DNA of 64,000 bases from Maribacter thermophilus (lineage in GTDB: Bacteria > Bacteroidota > Bacteroidia > Flavobacteriales > Flavobacteriaceae), in the NCBI RefSeq assembly GCF_001020565.1, contig NZ_LDAS01000001.1:100402-164401 (forward strand), given 5' to 3'. Position 1 is the first letter of the stretch. Each line of letters opens with the position of its first letter. Below, piece by piece: positions 47,234-57,102 of this stretch. Under the pieces are notes generated by a model. It worked only from the letters and a program-made list of their open reading frames with translations. It did not search any database and was not told where the DNA came from. The position numbers and the translations under genes were made by a program.

Positions 47234-47386
47234 ATGGCAAAGAAGACGGTAGCAAGTTTACAGACAAGTTCGAAAAGATTGACAAAAGCCATTAAAATGG
47301 TTAAGTCACCAAAAAGTGGTGCTTATGTTTTTGTTGAAGCTGTTATGGCCCCAGAAATGGTTAATGATTGGTTGGCCAAAAAATAA
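47234..47386 (+). CDS. DUF4295 family small basic protein
   Basis: This 50-residue Lys-rich protein (starts MAKKTVASLQTSSKRLTKAI, ends VNDWLAKK) is the small DUF4295 protein that regularly follows L33 in Bacteroidota. It is probably ribosome-associated, given this context. It starts 7 bp after rpmG. The gene was found by reading the frame directly. Confidence 0.9.
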   Translation: MAKKTVASLQTSSKRLTKAIKMVKSPKSGAYVFVEAVMAPEMVNDWLAKK

Positions 47387-47411
47387 AATACTACTTTTTA
47401 AAAAAGTAATT

Positions 47412-47440
47412 GAGCCTCTTTCTTACGAAAGGGGCTTTTT
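47412..47440 (+). terminator. Intrinsic terminator of the ribosomal protein run
   Basis: The stem GCCTCTTTC / GAAAGGGGC (one G-T pair) has loop TTAC and is followed by TTTTT, 26 bp after the DUF4295 stop. Confidence 0.8.
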
Positions 47441-47447
47441 AATTTTT

Positions 47448-47455
47448 TATATTTG
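47448..47455 (+). promoter_or_regulatory. -7 element TATATTTG ahead of ftsY
   Basis: Exact TAnnTTTG match 21 bp before the ftsY ATG and directly after the terminator, consistent with separate transcription of ftsY. Confidence 0.4.
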
Positions 47456-47476
47456 ATCAACTTTTAGATTACTACA

Positions 47477-48439
47477 ATGAGTTTATTTAAAAAGATATTT
47501 TCTTCTGACAAGAAAGAAACGTTGGATAAGGGTCTAGAAAAGACTAAGACCAGTTTTTTTTCCAAACTAGGAAAAGCGGTTGCAGGAAAGTCTAAAGTTG
47601 ACGATGATGTATTGGATAATCTCGAAGAGGTGTTGGTGACCTCTGATGTTGGTGTAGATACTACTTTAAAGATTATAGAAAGAATAGAGGCAAGGGTGGC
47701 CAAGGACAAATACATGGGTACCGATGAGCTTAATGGTATTTTAAGGGAAGAGATTGCAGGTCTTCTTTCTGAAACCCATACGGGCAATGATACGGAGATT
47801 CAAATTCCAAAAGACAAGAAACCCTATGTTATTATGGTAGTAGGTGTCAACGGCGTTGGTAAGACTACTACTATAGGTAAGTTGGCCTATCAATTTAAGA
47901 AACAAGGCCTTAAGGTTGTTTTAGGGGCGGCAGATACCTTTAGGGCTGCGGCCATAGACCAGTTACAGGTATGGGCGGATCGTGTAGGTGTGCCTATTAT
48001 AAAGCAACAAATGGGAAGCGACCCGGCATCGGTGGCATTCGATACCTTAAGTTCTGCCGTAAAGCAAGATGCAGATGTCGTCATTATAGATACCGCTGGC
48101 AGATTACACAATAAGGTTAACCTAATGAACGAGCTGACCAAGGTAAAAAGAGTAATGAGAAAGGTTGTGGAAGATACACCGCATGAGGTACTGTTGGTGT
48201 TGGATGGTTCTACAGGTCAGAATGCCTTTGAACAGGCAAAACAGTTTACAAAAGCAACAGAGGTGACTTCGTTGGCGGTTACTAAATTGGACGGTACCGC
48301 AAAAGGAGGGGTCGTTATCGGTATCTCCGACCAATTTCAAATACCGGTAAAATATATTGGTGTAGGGGAAGGCATCGAAGATTTACAGGTCTTCAATAAA
48401 TATGAATTTGTAGATTCTTTCTTTAATATTAATAAATAG
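47477..48439 (+). CDS. ftsY: Signal recognition particle receptor FtsY
   Basis: This 320-residue SRP-receptor GTPase has an N-terminal helical N domain (about 20-95) and a GTPase domain: P-loop GVNGVGKTTTIGKLA, GAADTFRAAAIDQLQVWA, IIDTAGRLHNKVNLMNEL, SVTKLDG-type TKLDGTAKGGV and GVGEGIEDLQVF. The acidic A domain of other species is nearly absent, as is common in this phylum. Confidence 0.96.
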   Translation: MSLFKKIFSSDKKETLDKGLEKTKTSFFSKLGKAVAGKSKVDDDVLDNLEEVLVTSDVGVDTTLKIIERIEARVAKDKYMGTDELNGILREEIAGLLSETHTGNDTEIQIPKDKKPYVIMVVGVNGVGKTTTIGKLAYQFKKQGLKVVLGAADTFRAAAIDQLQVWADRVGVPIIKQQMGSDPASVAFDTLSSAVKQDADVVIIDTAGRLHNKVNLMNELTKVKRVMRKVVEDTPHEVLLVLDGSTGQNAFEQAKQFTKATEVTSLAVTKLDGTAKGGVVIGISDQFQIPVKYIGVGEGIEDLQVFNKYEFVDSFFNINK

Positions 48440-48750
48440 GGAAAAATAATTAGGTTCTTGTTTGTACTTCTATAAATCTCTTTCCGATGGTTTTAAAGAC
48501 TAGGTGTCTAGTCGGAACAGAGAATGGTATGTCCTTATATACAGATAATTGATCCCTTATTACTTTTCTAATAAGAGTATGGCTCATTGCTTTTATGTTA
48601 TAATGGGCTATATTCAGTATGGTAATACATTTAAAACCACTAAAAGCAGTATATTTCAGAGGTGATTGGCTTATTGGGATAGTTTATTCCGGTAATGTGC
48701 TGTGAGTTATATGGGTTAAAAACGTAAAGAGGTAAAATACAAATTAAGGT
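48440..48750. other. 311-bp intergenic region without a recognised gene
   Basis: It contains a small perfect inverted repeat GACTAG-GTGT-CTAGTC (48498-48513) without a T-run. I see no ORF or RNA gene. Confidence 0.55.
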
Positions 48751-50427
48751 ATGAGGAAAATCTTGGCATCATTGGTAGTTATGATGATATTTTCATGTGG
48801 AGACAAGAGCGTAATAAAAAATGAAGAATCAGTACTTTGGCAGCCTTATAACGATTCTGTGGAAATTGTTGCCAATGCAGAGCATGAGAAGGCGAGAATG
48901 AGATATAAGTTAATTCAATCGAAAGTATTGGATAAAAATGAAGTATTTCGTCCATTATACCATGAAGTCTCTAAAATGACCCCAGAGGAGTACGAATCCT
49001 TAAAACCGTTGATTTTAGAGCAAAACATTTTTTCTATTCGTAAAAGTATAGAAGACAATCGTCTTGGGTATGAGCAATTGGTACTTTTTTATCTGTACAG
49101 GATCTATAAGTATGAACTGGATAATAATACCACCTTAAATACGGTCATAGCCTTGAATGAAGATGTTGTGGAATCGGCCAGAAAATTGGATGAGCAGAAG
49201 AGGGAGGGAAGATTGCCCGGAATTCGGCATCCTATTTTTGGAATGCCTATTTTATTAAAAGACAATATTGATATAAAGGGCATGAAAACCACGGCAGGTA
49301 GTATTGCCTTAATGGAGAATGAGGTGGACGATTCGTTTATTGTTAAGAGACTAAAGGAAAATGGCGCTTTGATTTTAGGAAAGGTCAACCTAAGTGAATG
49401 GGCCTATTACCTCTGTAGTGGTTGCCCGGTCGGGTATAGTGCCGTGGGTGGACAAACATTAAACCCGTATGGAAGAAAGGTTTTTGAGACTGGAGGTTCC
49501 AGTTCTGGCAGTGGTACGGCAGTGGCCGCCAATTACGCAGTTGCTGCCGTAGGTACCGAAACCTCGGGGTCTATATTGTCTCCAAGTAGCCAAAATTCCG
49601 TGGTAGGCCTAAAGCCCACAATCGGTTTGTTGAGCCGGTCGGGAATAGTGCCAATTTCAAGTACCTTGGACACACCGGGGCCAATGACCAAAAATGTAGT
49701 GGATAATGGTATTTTATTATCGGCCATGTTAGGGTACGATACTTTGGATACCAAATCTGTGGATGAAGATTTTCCTGGTATTTTATCGGCGGGCCTAAAC
49801 CCCGAACCATTTTCAGAAATGCGGTTGGGGGCAATATCATCATTAATGGAAAACGATAGTATCTATAAAAATACAGTGGAAGCATTACGCGCAGAAGGTG
49901 CGGAAATAATTGAGTTTACACCTCCAGATGTTGAAATGAGCGGTTTTTTGAGCCTTCTGAATATAGATATGAGGAAAGATCTTCCTGTTTATTTAAAAAG
50001 ATACTCGAATCCAGAAAAGGTGAAAATCACCTCTATCAAAGATGCCGTGGCCTTTAACAAAGAAGATTCCTTGGTTAGAATCCCTTATGGGCAAGCGTTG
50101 TTCGAAGGTATTATAAAAGATACTACAACTAACGAAGGCTTGGAAGAAATAAAAACAAGATTAGAGAACAGTGGAAGAGCATTTTTTGATTCGGCGATGA
50201 ATGAACATAAGCTTCATGCTGTGCTGTCAATTAATAATTATCATGCTGGTTATGCCGCGGTTGCAAAATATCCGGCATTAGCGGTCCCAATGGGTTATAA
50301 GCCTAGTGGAGAGCCCATAAGTCTTACCTTTATTGGTAAACCGTTTACCGAAGCGCAATTACTACGAATGGGGAGAGCTTATGAAATTAAATTTCCCGTG
50401 CGACAAATACCCAACGGATACGAGTAA
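48751..50427 (+). CDS. Amidase signature family lipoprotein
   Basis: This 558-residue amidase has a lipoprotein signal (MRKILASLVVMMIFSCG). The Ser-cisSer-Lys catalytic set is visible: Lys in MPILLKDNIDIKGMKTTAGS, and the Ser residues in FETGGSSSGSGTAVAANYA and VGTETSGSILSPSS. GLKPTIGLLSRSGIVPIS follows. It has an N-terminal helical extension of about 100 residues, typical of exported members. The substrate is unknown; a periplasmic or outer-membrane-attached amide hydrolase is likely. It is followed after 23 bp by a P1-family peptidase. Confidence 0.9.
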   Translation: MRKILASLVVMMIFSCGDKSVIKNEESVLWQPYNDSVEIVANAEHEKARMRYKLIQSKVLDKNEVFRPLYHEVSKMTPEEYESLKPLILEQNIFSIRKSIEDNRLGYEQLVLFYLYRIYKYELDNNTTLNTVIALNEDVVESARKLDEQKREGRLPGIRHPIFGMPILLKDNIDIKGMKTTAGSIALMENEVDDSFIVKRLKENGALILGKVNLSEWAYYLCSGCPVGYSAVGGQTLNPYGRKVFETGGSSSGSGTAVAANYAVAAVGTETSGSILSPSSQNSVVGLKPTIGLLSRSGIVPISSTLDTPGPMTKNVVDNGILLSAMLGYDTLDTKSVDEDFPGILSAGLNPEPFSEMRLGAISSLMENDSIYKNTVEALRAEGAEIIEFTPPDVEMSGFLSLLNIDMRKDLPVYLKRYSNPEKVKITSIKDAVAFNKEDSLVRIPYGQALFEGIIKDTTTNEGLEEIKTRLENSGRAFFDSAMNEHKLHAVLSINNYHAGYAAVAKYPALAVPMGYKPSGEPISLTFIGKPFTEAQLLRMGRAYEIKFPVRQIPNGYE

Positions 50428-50450
50428 GGTACAATAAAAAGAAGAAGGTC

Positions 50451-51578
50451 ATGGTAAGGTATATATGGTGTTTTTTGATATTGGCTTGTTTTAACTGCTA
50501 TGCGCAACAGAAAAGAATCAGGGATTACGGAGTTGAAATAGGTGTTTTAAAAACAGGTGAATACAATGCCATAACAGATGTAAAAGGTGTACGAGTAGGG
50601 CATACCACTATAATTGAAGCTGATAGTATACGTACGGGCGTTACTGCGATACTTCCCCATAATGAAAATATTTTTCAGTCTAAAGTTCCGGCTGCTATCT
50701 ATATTGGAAACGGTTTTGGAAAATTGGCGGGCTATAGTCAGGTAGAGGAACTGGGAAATATTGAGACCCCTATTGTTTTAACGAATACCCTAAGTGTACC
50801 CATAGCGTCAAATGCCTTGATAGATTATACCCTACGGATGCCGGGCAACGAAAAAGTACGGTCAGTTAACCCAGTGGTAGGGGAGACGAACGATGGCTGG
50901 TTGAATGATATTCGAGGTCGTCATGTAAAAGAAAACCATGTGTTGGAAGCGATTAAAAGTGCAAAAGGCGGGCCGGTCGAAGAGGGGAGTGTTGGGGCCG
51001 GTACGGGAACCATTTGTTTTGGATACAAAGGCGGAATAGGTACGGCATCAAGGGTTTTGCCTGTGTCTCTGGGTAATTTTACGGTCGGGGTATTGGTTCA
51101 GACCAATTTTGGGGGTGTGTTGGAAATTAATGGAGTGCCTATTGCAAGAGAATTAAAAAAGTATCCTTATCGAGATAAGCTTTTGAACGATGCCGATGGC
51201 TCTTGTATGATTGTCATAGCTACAGATGCGCCTTTAGATTCCAGAAACTTGAAAAGACTGGCTAAAAGGGCTATGTTGGGATTGGCGAAAACAGGTGGAA
51301 TTGCATCCAACGGAAGTGGAGATTATGTAATAGCTGTATCTACGGCCAAAACAAATCGTATTGCCTATGAAGATGATTCTATGTTCAAAGAGGAGAAATT
51401 GCTTCGCAACGATGCTATTTCTCCATTATTTTTGGCAACAATAGAAGCTACCGAAGAAGCTATTTTAAATTCGTTGTTCGCAGCTCGGACAATGACCGGA
51501 AGAGATGGGCATGAGATACGGTCTATACCGATAGATAAGATAATCCCCTTAATGAAAAAATACAACAAGATTCGTTAG
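50451..51578 (+). CDS. P1 family peptidase (DmpA-like)
   Basis: This 375-residue exported N-terminal-nucleophile hydrolase of family S58 (DmpA aminopeptidase type) has signal sequence MVRYIWCFLILACFNCYAQ. Motifs: NAITDVKGVRVGHTTI, VPAAIYIGNGFGKLAGYSQVEELG, SVGAGTGTICFGYKGGIGTASR with the Ser expected as the self-processing nucleophile, and TDAPLDSRNLKRLAKRAMLGLAKTGG. Co-directional with the amidase, so both may act in peptide or amide breakdown in the periplasm. Confidence 0.9.
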   Translation: MVRYIWCFLILACFNCYAQQKRIRDYGVEIGVLKTGEYNAITDVKGVRVGHTTIIEADSIRTGVTAILPHNENIFQSKVPAAIYIGNGFGKLAGYSQVEELGNIETPIVLTNTLSVPIASNALIDYTLRMPGNEKVRSVNPVVGETNDGWLNDIRGRHVKENHVLEAIKSAKGGPVEEGSVGAGTGTICFGYKGGIGTASRVLPVSLGNFTVGVLVQTNFGGVLEINGVPIARELKKYPYRDKLLNDADGSCMIVIATDAPLDSRNLKRLAKRAMLGLAKTGGIASNGSGDYVIAVSTAKTNRIAYEDDSMFKEEKLLRNDAISPLFLATIEATEEAILNSLFAARTMTGRDGHEIRSIPIDKIIPLMKKYNKIR

Positions 51579-51641
51579 CGGCTCTTGGTGTCTAGAGAAG
51601 GTATGTTCATAGGGTAGTATAGCTAGTATACTATTAATGAA

Positions 51642-52739
51642 TTAGTTGATTACTTTGTTAAGGGCTTCCCAAAGATCATTGTCAAAACTAGAGAAGGCTA
51701 AAGAGGAAGTGTCAGCGGCGTCGCCAAAACGGACTATTACCAAATTTTTGCTAGGGACAATATATAGTTTTTGGTCAAAAGCACCTAAGCCGGCATAGAG
51801 GTCGTCTGGGGCGTTGGGTATCAGTTTACCTTGAAACTGCTCTTCTGTAGAAGGTAGTTTGTAGCTGTCTTTACCATTTAACCAATAAAGGTAGCCATAT
51901 GATTCGTTGAGGTCTTGTGATGTGTTGGTAGCGGCGTTAAAATAGTCTTTGTCTTCTATGATAACGGTGTTGTTCCATACCCCTTCGTTTAAGTTCAATA
52001 AGCCAAAACGTGCCATACTTCGGGCATTGCTAAAATATAGGTTATTGTAACCTACCTTTGTCCATATGCCTTCCATACCAATTTTGTCTCCAATCCTGTT
52101 ATTAAAGTAATCTATATAGCTTTGGCCAACAGCAGCGGTAATTATATCGTCCAGTTTGGTATATGCGCCTTGGTGGTAATACCAGTAGGTACCCGGTTCG
52201 TTTTTATAGAGAAAGCATTCTTTATCTGTACAAAAGTTGTTGTCTACGTTGTAATCCATGCCGGTGGTCATGGTTAGGTGGTGGCGAATGGTAATGTTGT
52301 TCTCCTGTTCGGTGGTCATCGAAGACCAGCCGTTACCTAAATACAGGGCAGAACTATCGTCTAATGAAAGTAGTCCTTCATTTTGTGCGATTCCTATGGT
52401 CATAGAGGTCAATGTTTTAGCTGCTGAATTCCAAGAATGGCTTCTAGAGGCGGTAAAATCTCCAAAGTATTTTTCTAGGACTATTTTTCCGTCCTTTAAA
52501 AGAATAAAAGCATCGGTGCTGTTCGTTTCTAAAAAATCGTACAGAAGTTGTTCCGACTCTTTGTTCCAACCAAGTTCTTCGATAGTACTTGTTTCCCAGG
52601 TGTCAGAATCTATTGGGGGGAAATATAATGGGCTGTTTTCGTTGTTTTCTTCTAAAGCTTCAGTATCGTCCAACTGATCTGTAGAACATCCGCTAATAAT
52701 TAATAAGCTAAAAAACGTGAATAGTAAAAATCGATGCAT
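51642..52739 (-). CDS. Serine hydrolase, class C beta-lactamase-like lipoprotein
   Basis: This 365-residue predicted lipoprotein (signal ending LLIISGC) of the beta-lactamase/transpeptidase-like fold has SxxK in HSWNSAAKTLTS. The second motif position holds YHQ in YWYYHQGAYTKL, where the family more often has YxN. GGLN-like stretches, RFGLLNLNEG and a C-terminal GLGAFDQKLYIVPSKNLVIVRFGDA match the esterase-type branch. An esterase or peptidase activity is more likely than resistance to antibiotics. Confidence 0.88.
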   Translation of the reverse strand: MHRFLLFTFFSLLIISGCSTDQLDDTEALEENNENSPLYFPPIDSDTWETSTIEELGWNKESEQLLYDFLETNSTDAFILLKDGKIVLEKYFGDFTASRSHSWNSAAKTLTSMTIGIAQNEGLLSLDDSSALYLGNGWSSMTTEQENNITIRHHLTMTTGMDYNVDNNFCTDKECFLYKNEPGTYWYYHQGAYTKLDDIITAAVGQSYIDYFNNRIGDKIGMEGIWTKVGYNNLYFSNARSMARFGLLNLNEGVWNNTVIIEDKDYFNAATNTSQDLNESYGYLYWLNGKDSYKLPSTEEQFQGKLIPNAPDDLYAGLGAFDQKLYIVPSKNLVIVRFGDAADTSSLAFSSFDNDLWEALNKVIN

Positions 52740-52835
52740 GACTGGATTTTAGTATAAGACATAGTTTTTTTTCAAAGGTTTAACGTAAAAAAGAAATTAA
52801 TGGTGCGTAAAGGAAAATAATCATTCCTCAAATTG

Positions 52836-52843
52836 TATTTTTG
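52836..52843 (+). promoter_or_regulatory. -7 element TATTTTTG ahead of rimO
   Basis: Exact TAnnTTTG match followed by C, 37 bp before the ATG at 52881. The bases after it (CACCCG) resemble those after the rpmB promoter. Confidence 0.45.
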
Positions 52844-52880
52844 CACCCGCCTAAAAGAGAGGTTAGTAAGATAGATAGGT

Positions 52881-54182
52881 ATGCGAACAAAAACCCTTAA
52901 GAAGAACAAAATCAACGTTGTAACCTTAGGTTGTAGCAAAAATGTGTATGACTCAGAAGTGTTAATGGGTCAATTGCGTGCCAATGACAAAGAGGTGGTG
53001 CATGAAGAGGAAGGTAATGTGGTGGTGATAAATACTTGCGGGTTTATAGCCAATGCCAAAGAGGAGAGTGTAAATACGATTTTAGAATATGTTCAGAAAA
53101 AAGAGGCTGGTGAAGTTGACAAGGTTTTTGTTACCGGTTGTTTAAGCGAAAGGTATAAGCCTGATCTGCAGAAAGAGATACCTAATGTAGATGAGTACTT
53201 TGGTACCAGTGAGCTCCCAAATTTATTAAAGGCTTTAGGTGCTGATTATAAACACGAGCTGATTGGTGAAAGGTTGACCACCACGCCAAAAAATTATGCT
53301 TATTTGAAAATTGCAGAGGGATGCGATAGACCTTGTTCGTTCTGTGCCATTCCCTTAATGCGTGGAAAACACAAGAGTAAGCCTATAGAAGAATTGGTAA
53401 CAGAAGCTGAGAAATTAGCGGCCAAAGGGGTGAGGGAATTGATTTTAATAGCCCAGGACCTTACTTATTATGGTTTAGACCTTTATAAAAAAAGAAACCT
53501 GGCCGAGTTATTAAAAGAACTTGTGAAGGTAGAAGGTATAGAATGGATTCGTTTGCATTATGCCTTTCCTACCGGTTTTCCAATGGATGTTTTGGAGGTG
53601 ATGAAAACAGAGGATAAGGTATGTAACTATTTGGATATACCATTACAGCACATTTCCGATAAGATCCTAAAAAGTATGCGTCGTGGAACTACACAGGCAA
53701 AAACAACGAAGTTGATCAACGATTTTAGGGCTATAGTGCCTGAAATGAACATAAGAACAACATTGATCGTAGGGTATCCGGGCGAGACCGAAGAGGATTT
53801 TCAAACGCTTAAGAAGTGGGTCGAAGAAATGAGGTTTGAGCGTTTGGGGTGCTTTACGTACAGCCATGAGGAAAATACACACGCCTATTCTTTAGAGGAC
53901 GATGTTCCCGAAGAAATAAAACAAGAGCGTGCCAACGAGATCATGGAAATTCAATCTCAAATCTCATGGGAGCTCAATCAGTTAAAAATAGGCCAAACCT
54001 TAAAATGTATAATTGATCGTAAGGAAGGTAATTATTTTGTTGGTCGAACTGAATATGATTCTCCAGATGTAGACAACGAGGTGTTGGTAGACGCTACCAA
54101 ACACTACTTAAAACAAGGTGAATTTGTAGATATAAAGATTACCGATGCGGCAGATTTTGATCTCTACGGTGAGCCTGCCTAA
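52881..54182 (+). CDS. rimO: Ribosomal protein S12 methylthiotransferase RimO
   Basis: This 433-residue radical-SAM enzyme adds a methylthio group to an Asp of ribosomal protein S12. The UPF0004 N-terminal domain carries the auxiliary-cluster Cys residues (TLGCSKNVYDSE, INTCGFIANAKEES, VTGCLSERY). The radical-SAM motif is EGCDRPCSFCAIPLMRGKHKSKP, and a C-terminal TRAM domain covers about 365-433. Complete length and all six Cys are present. Confidence 0.95.
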   Translation: MRTKTLKKNKINVVTLGCSKNVYDSEVLMGQLRANDKEVVHEEEGNVVVINTCGFIANAKEESVNTILEYVQKKEAGEVDKVFVTGCLSERYKPDLQKEIPNVDEYFGTSELPNLLKALGADYKHELIGERLTTTPKNYAYLKIAEGCDRPCSFCAIPLMRGKHKSKPIEELVTEAEKLAAKGVRELILIAQDLTYYGLDLYKKRNLAELLKELVKVEGIEWIRLHYAFPTGFPMDVLEVMKTEDKVCNYLDIPLQHISDKILKSMRRGTTQAKTTKLINDFRAIVPEMNIRTTLIVGYPGETEEDFQTLKKWVEEMRFERLGCFTYSHEENTHAYSLEDDVPEEIKQERANEIMEIQSQISWELNQLKIGQTLKCIIDRKEGNYFVGRTEYDSPDVDNEVLVDATKHYLKQGEFVDIKITDAADFDLYGEPA

Positions 54183-54265
54183 TTTATAGGCAGAATTGTA
54201 TTGCCCTGTAGTTCTATGTTTTTTAGGGGTAAATGAATCAAAGCTTTTTCGTCTAGCCTACATCG

Positions 54266-54460
54266 CTATTTTTCAAAATAAAGATAAATATAGACGGCGG
54301 CACCAAAACTAACGGCATCTGTTGAGGCCAGATGCCAACCGTCTTTAGTATATTTATTTAGTGTTTCCTGAATTTCAGCCTGCGATGATTTGGCAATATG
54401 CTTCGTATCCAGTGTAAGTTTGCTAAAAAAAACGAGCGTCTCAACCTTGTACTCTTTCAT
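54266..54460 (-). CDS. Small DUF4177-like protein
   Basis: This 64-residue protein (starts MKEYKVETLVFFSKL) has the pattern of DUF4177: an N-terminal strand, a helix (AEIQETLNKYTKDGWHLAST) with the conserved GW, and a C-terminal strand (VYIYLYFEK). Its function is unknown. It is on the same strand as and 17 bp downstream of the M14 peptidase gene, so probably co-transcribed. Confidence 0.8.
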   Translation of the reverse strand: MKEYKVETLVFFSKLTLDTKHIAKSSQAEIQETLNKYTKDGWHLASTDAVSFGAAVYIYLYFEK

Positions 54461-54477
54461 GTGGTCTTAAACTTGGT

Positions 54478-56928
54478 TTAATTCACCATAAAAAGGGCAT
54501 TGGCAAAAAACAATTTTCCGTTCTCCCAAAAACCTCTGAACAAAGGATTATCAACCATGTATATCACTTGGCCACGTCCCATACGTTGTGTGCCAAAAAT
54601 TAGGGATTCCGCTATTCTCTTTTGTGCTTCGCTACCTGCGAAACCGGAAACAGGTTTGTTTGCACCTTTTGATAAATAAACTGCGCTTCCTCCATCTAAA
54701 TAATTGTATGCGCTATTGCCTAATTTTAAAGTGAAGTAAGTGTCGTTATAACCATAGGCCAATGGGTTGGTATTGTCTACGTTCGCTTTAAAGATAGCGC
54801 CTGTTATGGCTGATTTTATGTATTCTCTTTCAGTAGAATCAAAGGCATCCATGTTTATGGTGGTGTCCTTTTTTTGTTCTTTTTCCTTGATGTTGAATCC
54901 TTTTTGTTTAGATAGCATTCCAATGGAATTCCCCATGGCAATAAGTTTTCCGCCGCCTCTTACCCATTCGGCTATTTTGTTGGTGGTCATTTCGTTTAAA
55001 AAGCTTCGATAACCTCTTCCGTCAGGTAAGATCAGCACATCGTATTCGGTGAGGTCCACTCTATTAAAATAAGATTCGTCCAACACCGAAATGGGGTAGT
55101 TTAGTTGTTGCTCAAAAAAGTGCCAAATTTCGCCAAAACGTAATGTTGAGGTTGGGTTACCTGATAATGCTGCTATTTTAAGATTTTTGATGACCCCTAC
55201 ATATCCTGACCCAAAATCTTTTCCACTATCCACAAAACCTGTATTCACGGGAGTTAATTTTTTATGGAACTTTTTAGAGGCCGCGTCTAAAATTTTTGTA
55301 AAACCATCAATGTACTTATTGTCCGATTTGGTAACGATAAGGCTTCCTCTGTCATAATCGGTGCCATTGATCTTAAATGGTTTTTTAGAATATCTTACCC
55401 TAATATTTTCGTTTAAAAGTGCCGCTAAGAATTGGGCGTCCTTTATGCTGTTCCAGTCTCCTATGTAAGCATAGCTATCCGATTTGCCAATGCCAAATTC
55501 CTCTGTTTTTTGAGGGGCCGTCGTTTTTTGGATGTTGCTCTCTGTTGCCAATGCATCCAGCCCATAGGCATACGGTAAAGACCAAGCTGTAATATCGTAT
55601 GTAACAGAATCGCTTAATTTTGCGTTTGGCTCAAATAACACTTTTACTAGTGTAGCTTTAGGTTGGTCGGTTGATACGATAAGGCTGTTATTAGAACCTC
55701 TTAATGAACCGGATTTGGAGGTGTTGTATCGAAAACCTTTATAAGTGGTGTTTGATCCGTAACCATACTCGATCTCATGTTTGTCCAATAAATCGGTCAG
55801 TTTTTCCAATTTGTCGGTATCACCGTTAAGTACATAGTTTTTGTACTTATAGTTTTTGTTCTGATAAAACTTTTTAAACTCATCGTTCAATCTTTCTACA
55901 TTGCCACTGGCAACCTCTACCGTAGATAGTCCTGTGGTGTGGTGATGGGCAATACGGTCTTTCAAAGTCAAGGTGTCACCAATATCGGTAAGTATGCCAA
56001 GGCCGCCTCTGCCTCCTCCACCTTGTTCGTAGGTCATACCTATACCTCCGTTGTAGATAGGGTAGGTGTCACCGTAGCTCGGGTATAATAGGTCAAAGAC
56101 CTCTTTGGTGAAGTAAAACCAGCCGTTGGCATCAAAATATTTTGCATGGTTTTTTCCTATGGTTACCTGAAATTCTCTTTGAAAATCGGTAATTACTTCA
56201 TGAAAAGGTTCTGCTGCAGGGGCAAAATAATAAGGGCTGTTTACTCCCTGCTCATGAAAATCTACATGCACATGAGGAAGCCATTTGTTAAATTGTTTTA
56301 AGCGCTGTTGGCTCTCTATTTGTGTTAGCCATGCCCAATCCCTATTTAGGTCGAACATGTAATGATTGCTTCTTCCGTTCCACCAACCTTCGTGATGTTC
56401 CTTACTGTTTGGGTCAACATTGAACGGGGTGTTTTTATATTGGTTGTACCAGTTTACGTATCTGTCTCTACCATCAGGGTTAATGCATGGGTCCATGATC
56501 ACTACGGTATTTTCCAAGTAATTGCTTTTTGATGTCAGTAAATCATAAATGGTCTGCATCGATGCTTCGGTGCTCACACTTTCATTGCCGTGTACATTAT
56601 AACTTAGCCATACGATAGCCTTATCGGGCGAACCTTCGCCCTTGGTGCTTTTTAGATGCTCTTCCCTGATCTGTTCAAGGTTTTGCATGTTTTGTTCGGT
56701 AGAAATAAAGGCTAATATCAACGGTCTTCTTTCGTTGGTTTTGCCATATTCCAATAATTTCATCCTCTTGGGTTCGGCATCCGCTAAGTATTGGTAATAG
56801 TCAACAACTTGATGGTGTCTGGTGAACTGACTGCCCAGTTCATACCCCAAAAATTCTGAGGGAGATTTAAGTTGCGCAATTAAAAAGAAAGGAAGTGTAA
56901 CGAAAAGTAGTGGTAAAAGTTTTTTCAT
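54478..56928 (-). CDS. M14 family zinc metallocarboxypeptidase, secreted
   Basis: This 816-residue exported peptidase has signal peptide MKKLLPLLFVTLPFFLIAQ. The M14 zinc site has HxxE in LSYNVHGNESVSTEASM and the third ligand His in HVHVDFHEQG. Substrate-binding NPDGRDRYVNW and DLNRDWAW are present. The C-terminal half (about 580-816) contains a glutamine-amidotransferase-like Rossmann region (YDVLILPDGRGYRSFLNEM, WVRGGGKLIAMGNSIGML). The catalytic Glu region was not placed with confidence. It likely degrades peptides outside the inner membrane. Confidence 0.9.
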   Translation of the reverse strand: MKKLLPLLFVTLPFFLIAQLKSPSEFLGYELGSQFTRHHQVVDYYQYLADAEPKRMKLLEYGKTNERRPLILAFISTEQNMQNLEQIREEHLKSTKGEGSPDKAIVWLSYNVHGNESVSTEASMQTIYDLLTSKSNYLENTVVIMDPCINPDGRDRYVNWYNQYKNTPFNVDPNSKEHHEGWWNGRSNHYMFDLNRDWAWLTQIESQQRLKQFNKWLPHVHVDFHEQGVNSPYYFAPAAEPFHEVITDFQREFQVTIGKNHAKYFDANGWFYFTKEVFDLLYPSYGDTYPIYNGGIGMTYEQGGGGRGGLGILTDIGDTLTLKDRIAHHHTTGLSTVEVASGNVERLNDEFKKFYQNKNYKYKNYVLNGDTDKLEKLTDLLDKHEIEYGYGSNTTYKGFRYNTSKSGSLRGSNNSLIVSTDQPKATLVKVLFEPNAKLSDSVTYDITAWSLPYAYGLDALATESNIQKTTAPQKTEEFGIGKSDSYAYIGDWNSIKDAQFLAALLNENIRVRYSKKPFKINGTDYDRGSLIVTKSDNKYIDGFTKILDAASKKFHKKLTPVNTGFVDSGKDFGSGYVGVIKNLKIAALSGNPTSTLRFGEIWHFFEQQLNYPISVLDESYFNRVDLTEYDVLILPDGRGYRSFLNEMTTNKIAEWVRGGGKLIAMGNSIGMLSKQKGFNIKEKEQKKDTTINMDAFDSTEREYIKSAITGAIFKANVDNTNPLAYGYNDTYFTLKLGNSAYNYLDGGSAVYLSKGANKPVSGFAGSEAQKRIAESLIFGTQRMGRGQVIYMVDNPLFRGFWENGKLFFANALFMVN

Positions 56929-57102
56929 TTGGTCTGGTTATAAAAAGAATACTGTCAAATCTACCAAAATAATTGGTTAAAACGATAATGAACAATAAGC
57001 TTTTTAAAGAACCGTAGATGTTAGTGCCATAAAGTAATTAACGTATTTTTAGGAACTCTAAAACAAGAGAGTTTTATATTTACCTTCATTTTTTGTGTTT
57101 AT

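Noticed and set aside
48498-48513. GACTAG-GTGT-CTAGTC hairpin as a terminator for ftsY
   Set aside because: It has a short stem and no T-run; it may be chance in AT-rich DNA.
51642-52739. Serine hydrolase as an antibiotic-resistance beta-lactamase
   Set aside because: The motif pattern (SAAK, YHQ, no clear KTG) fits the esterase or peptidase-like branch of the fold rather than a resistance enzyme.
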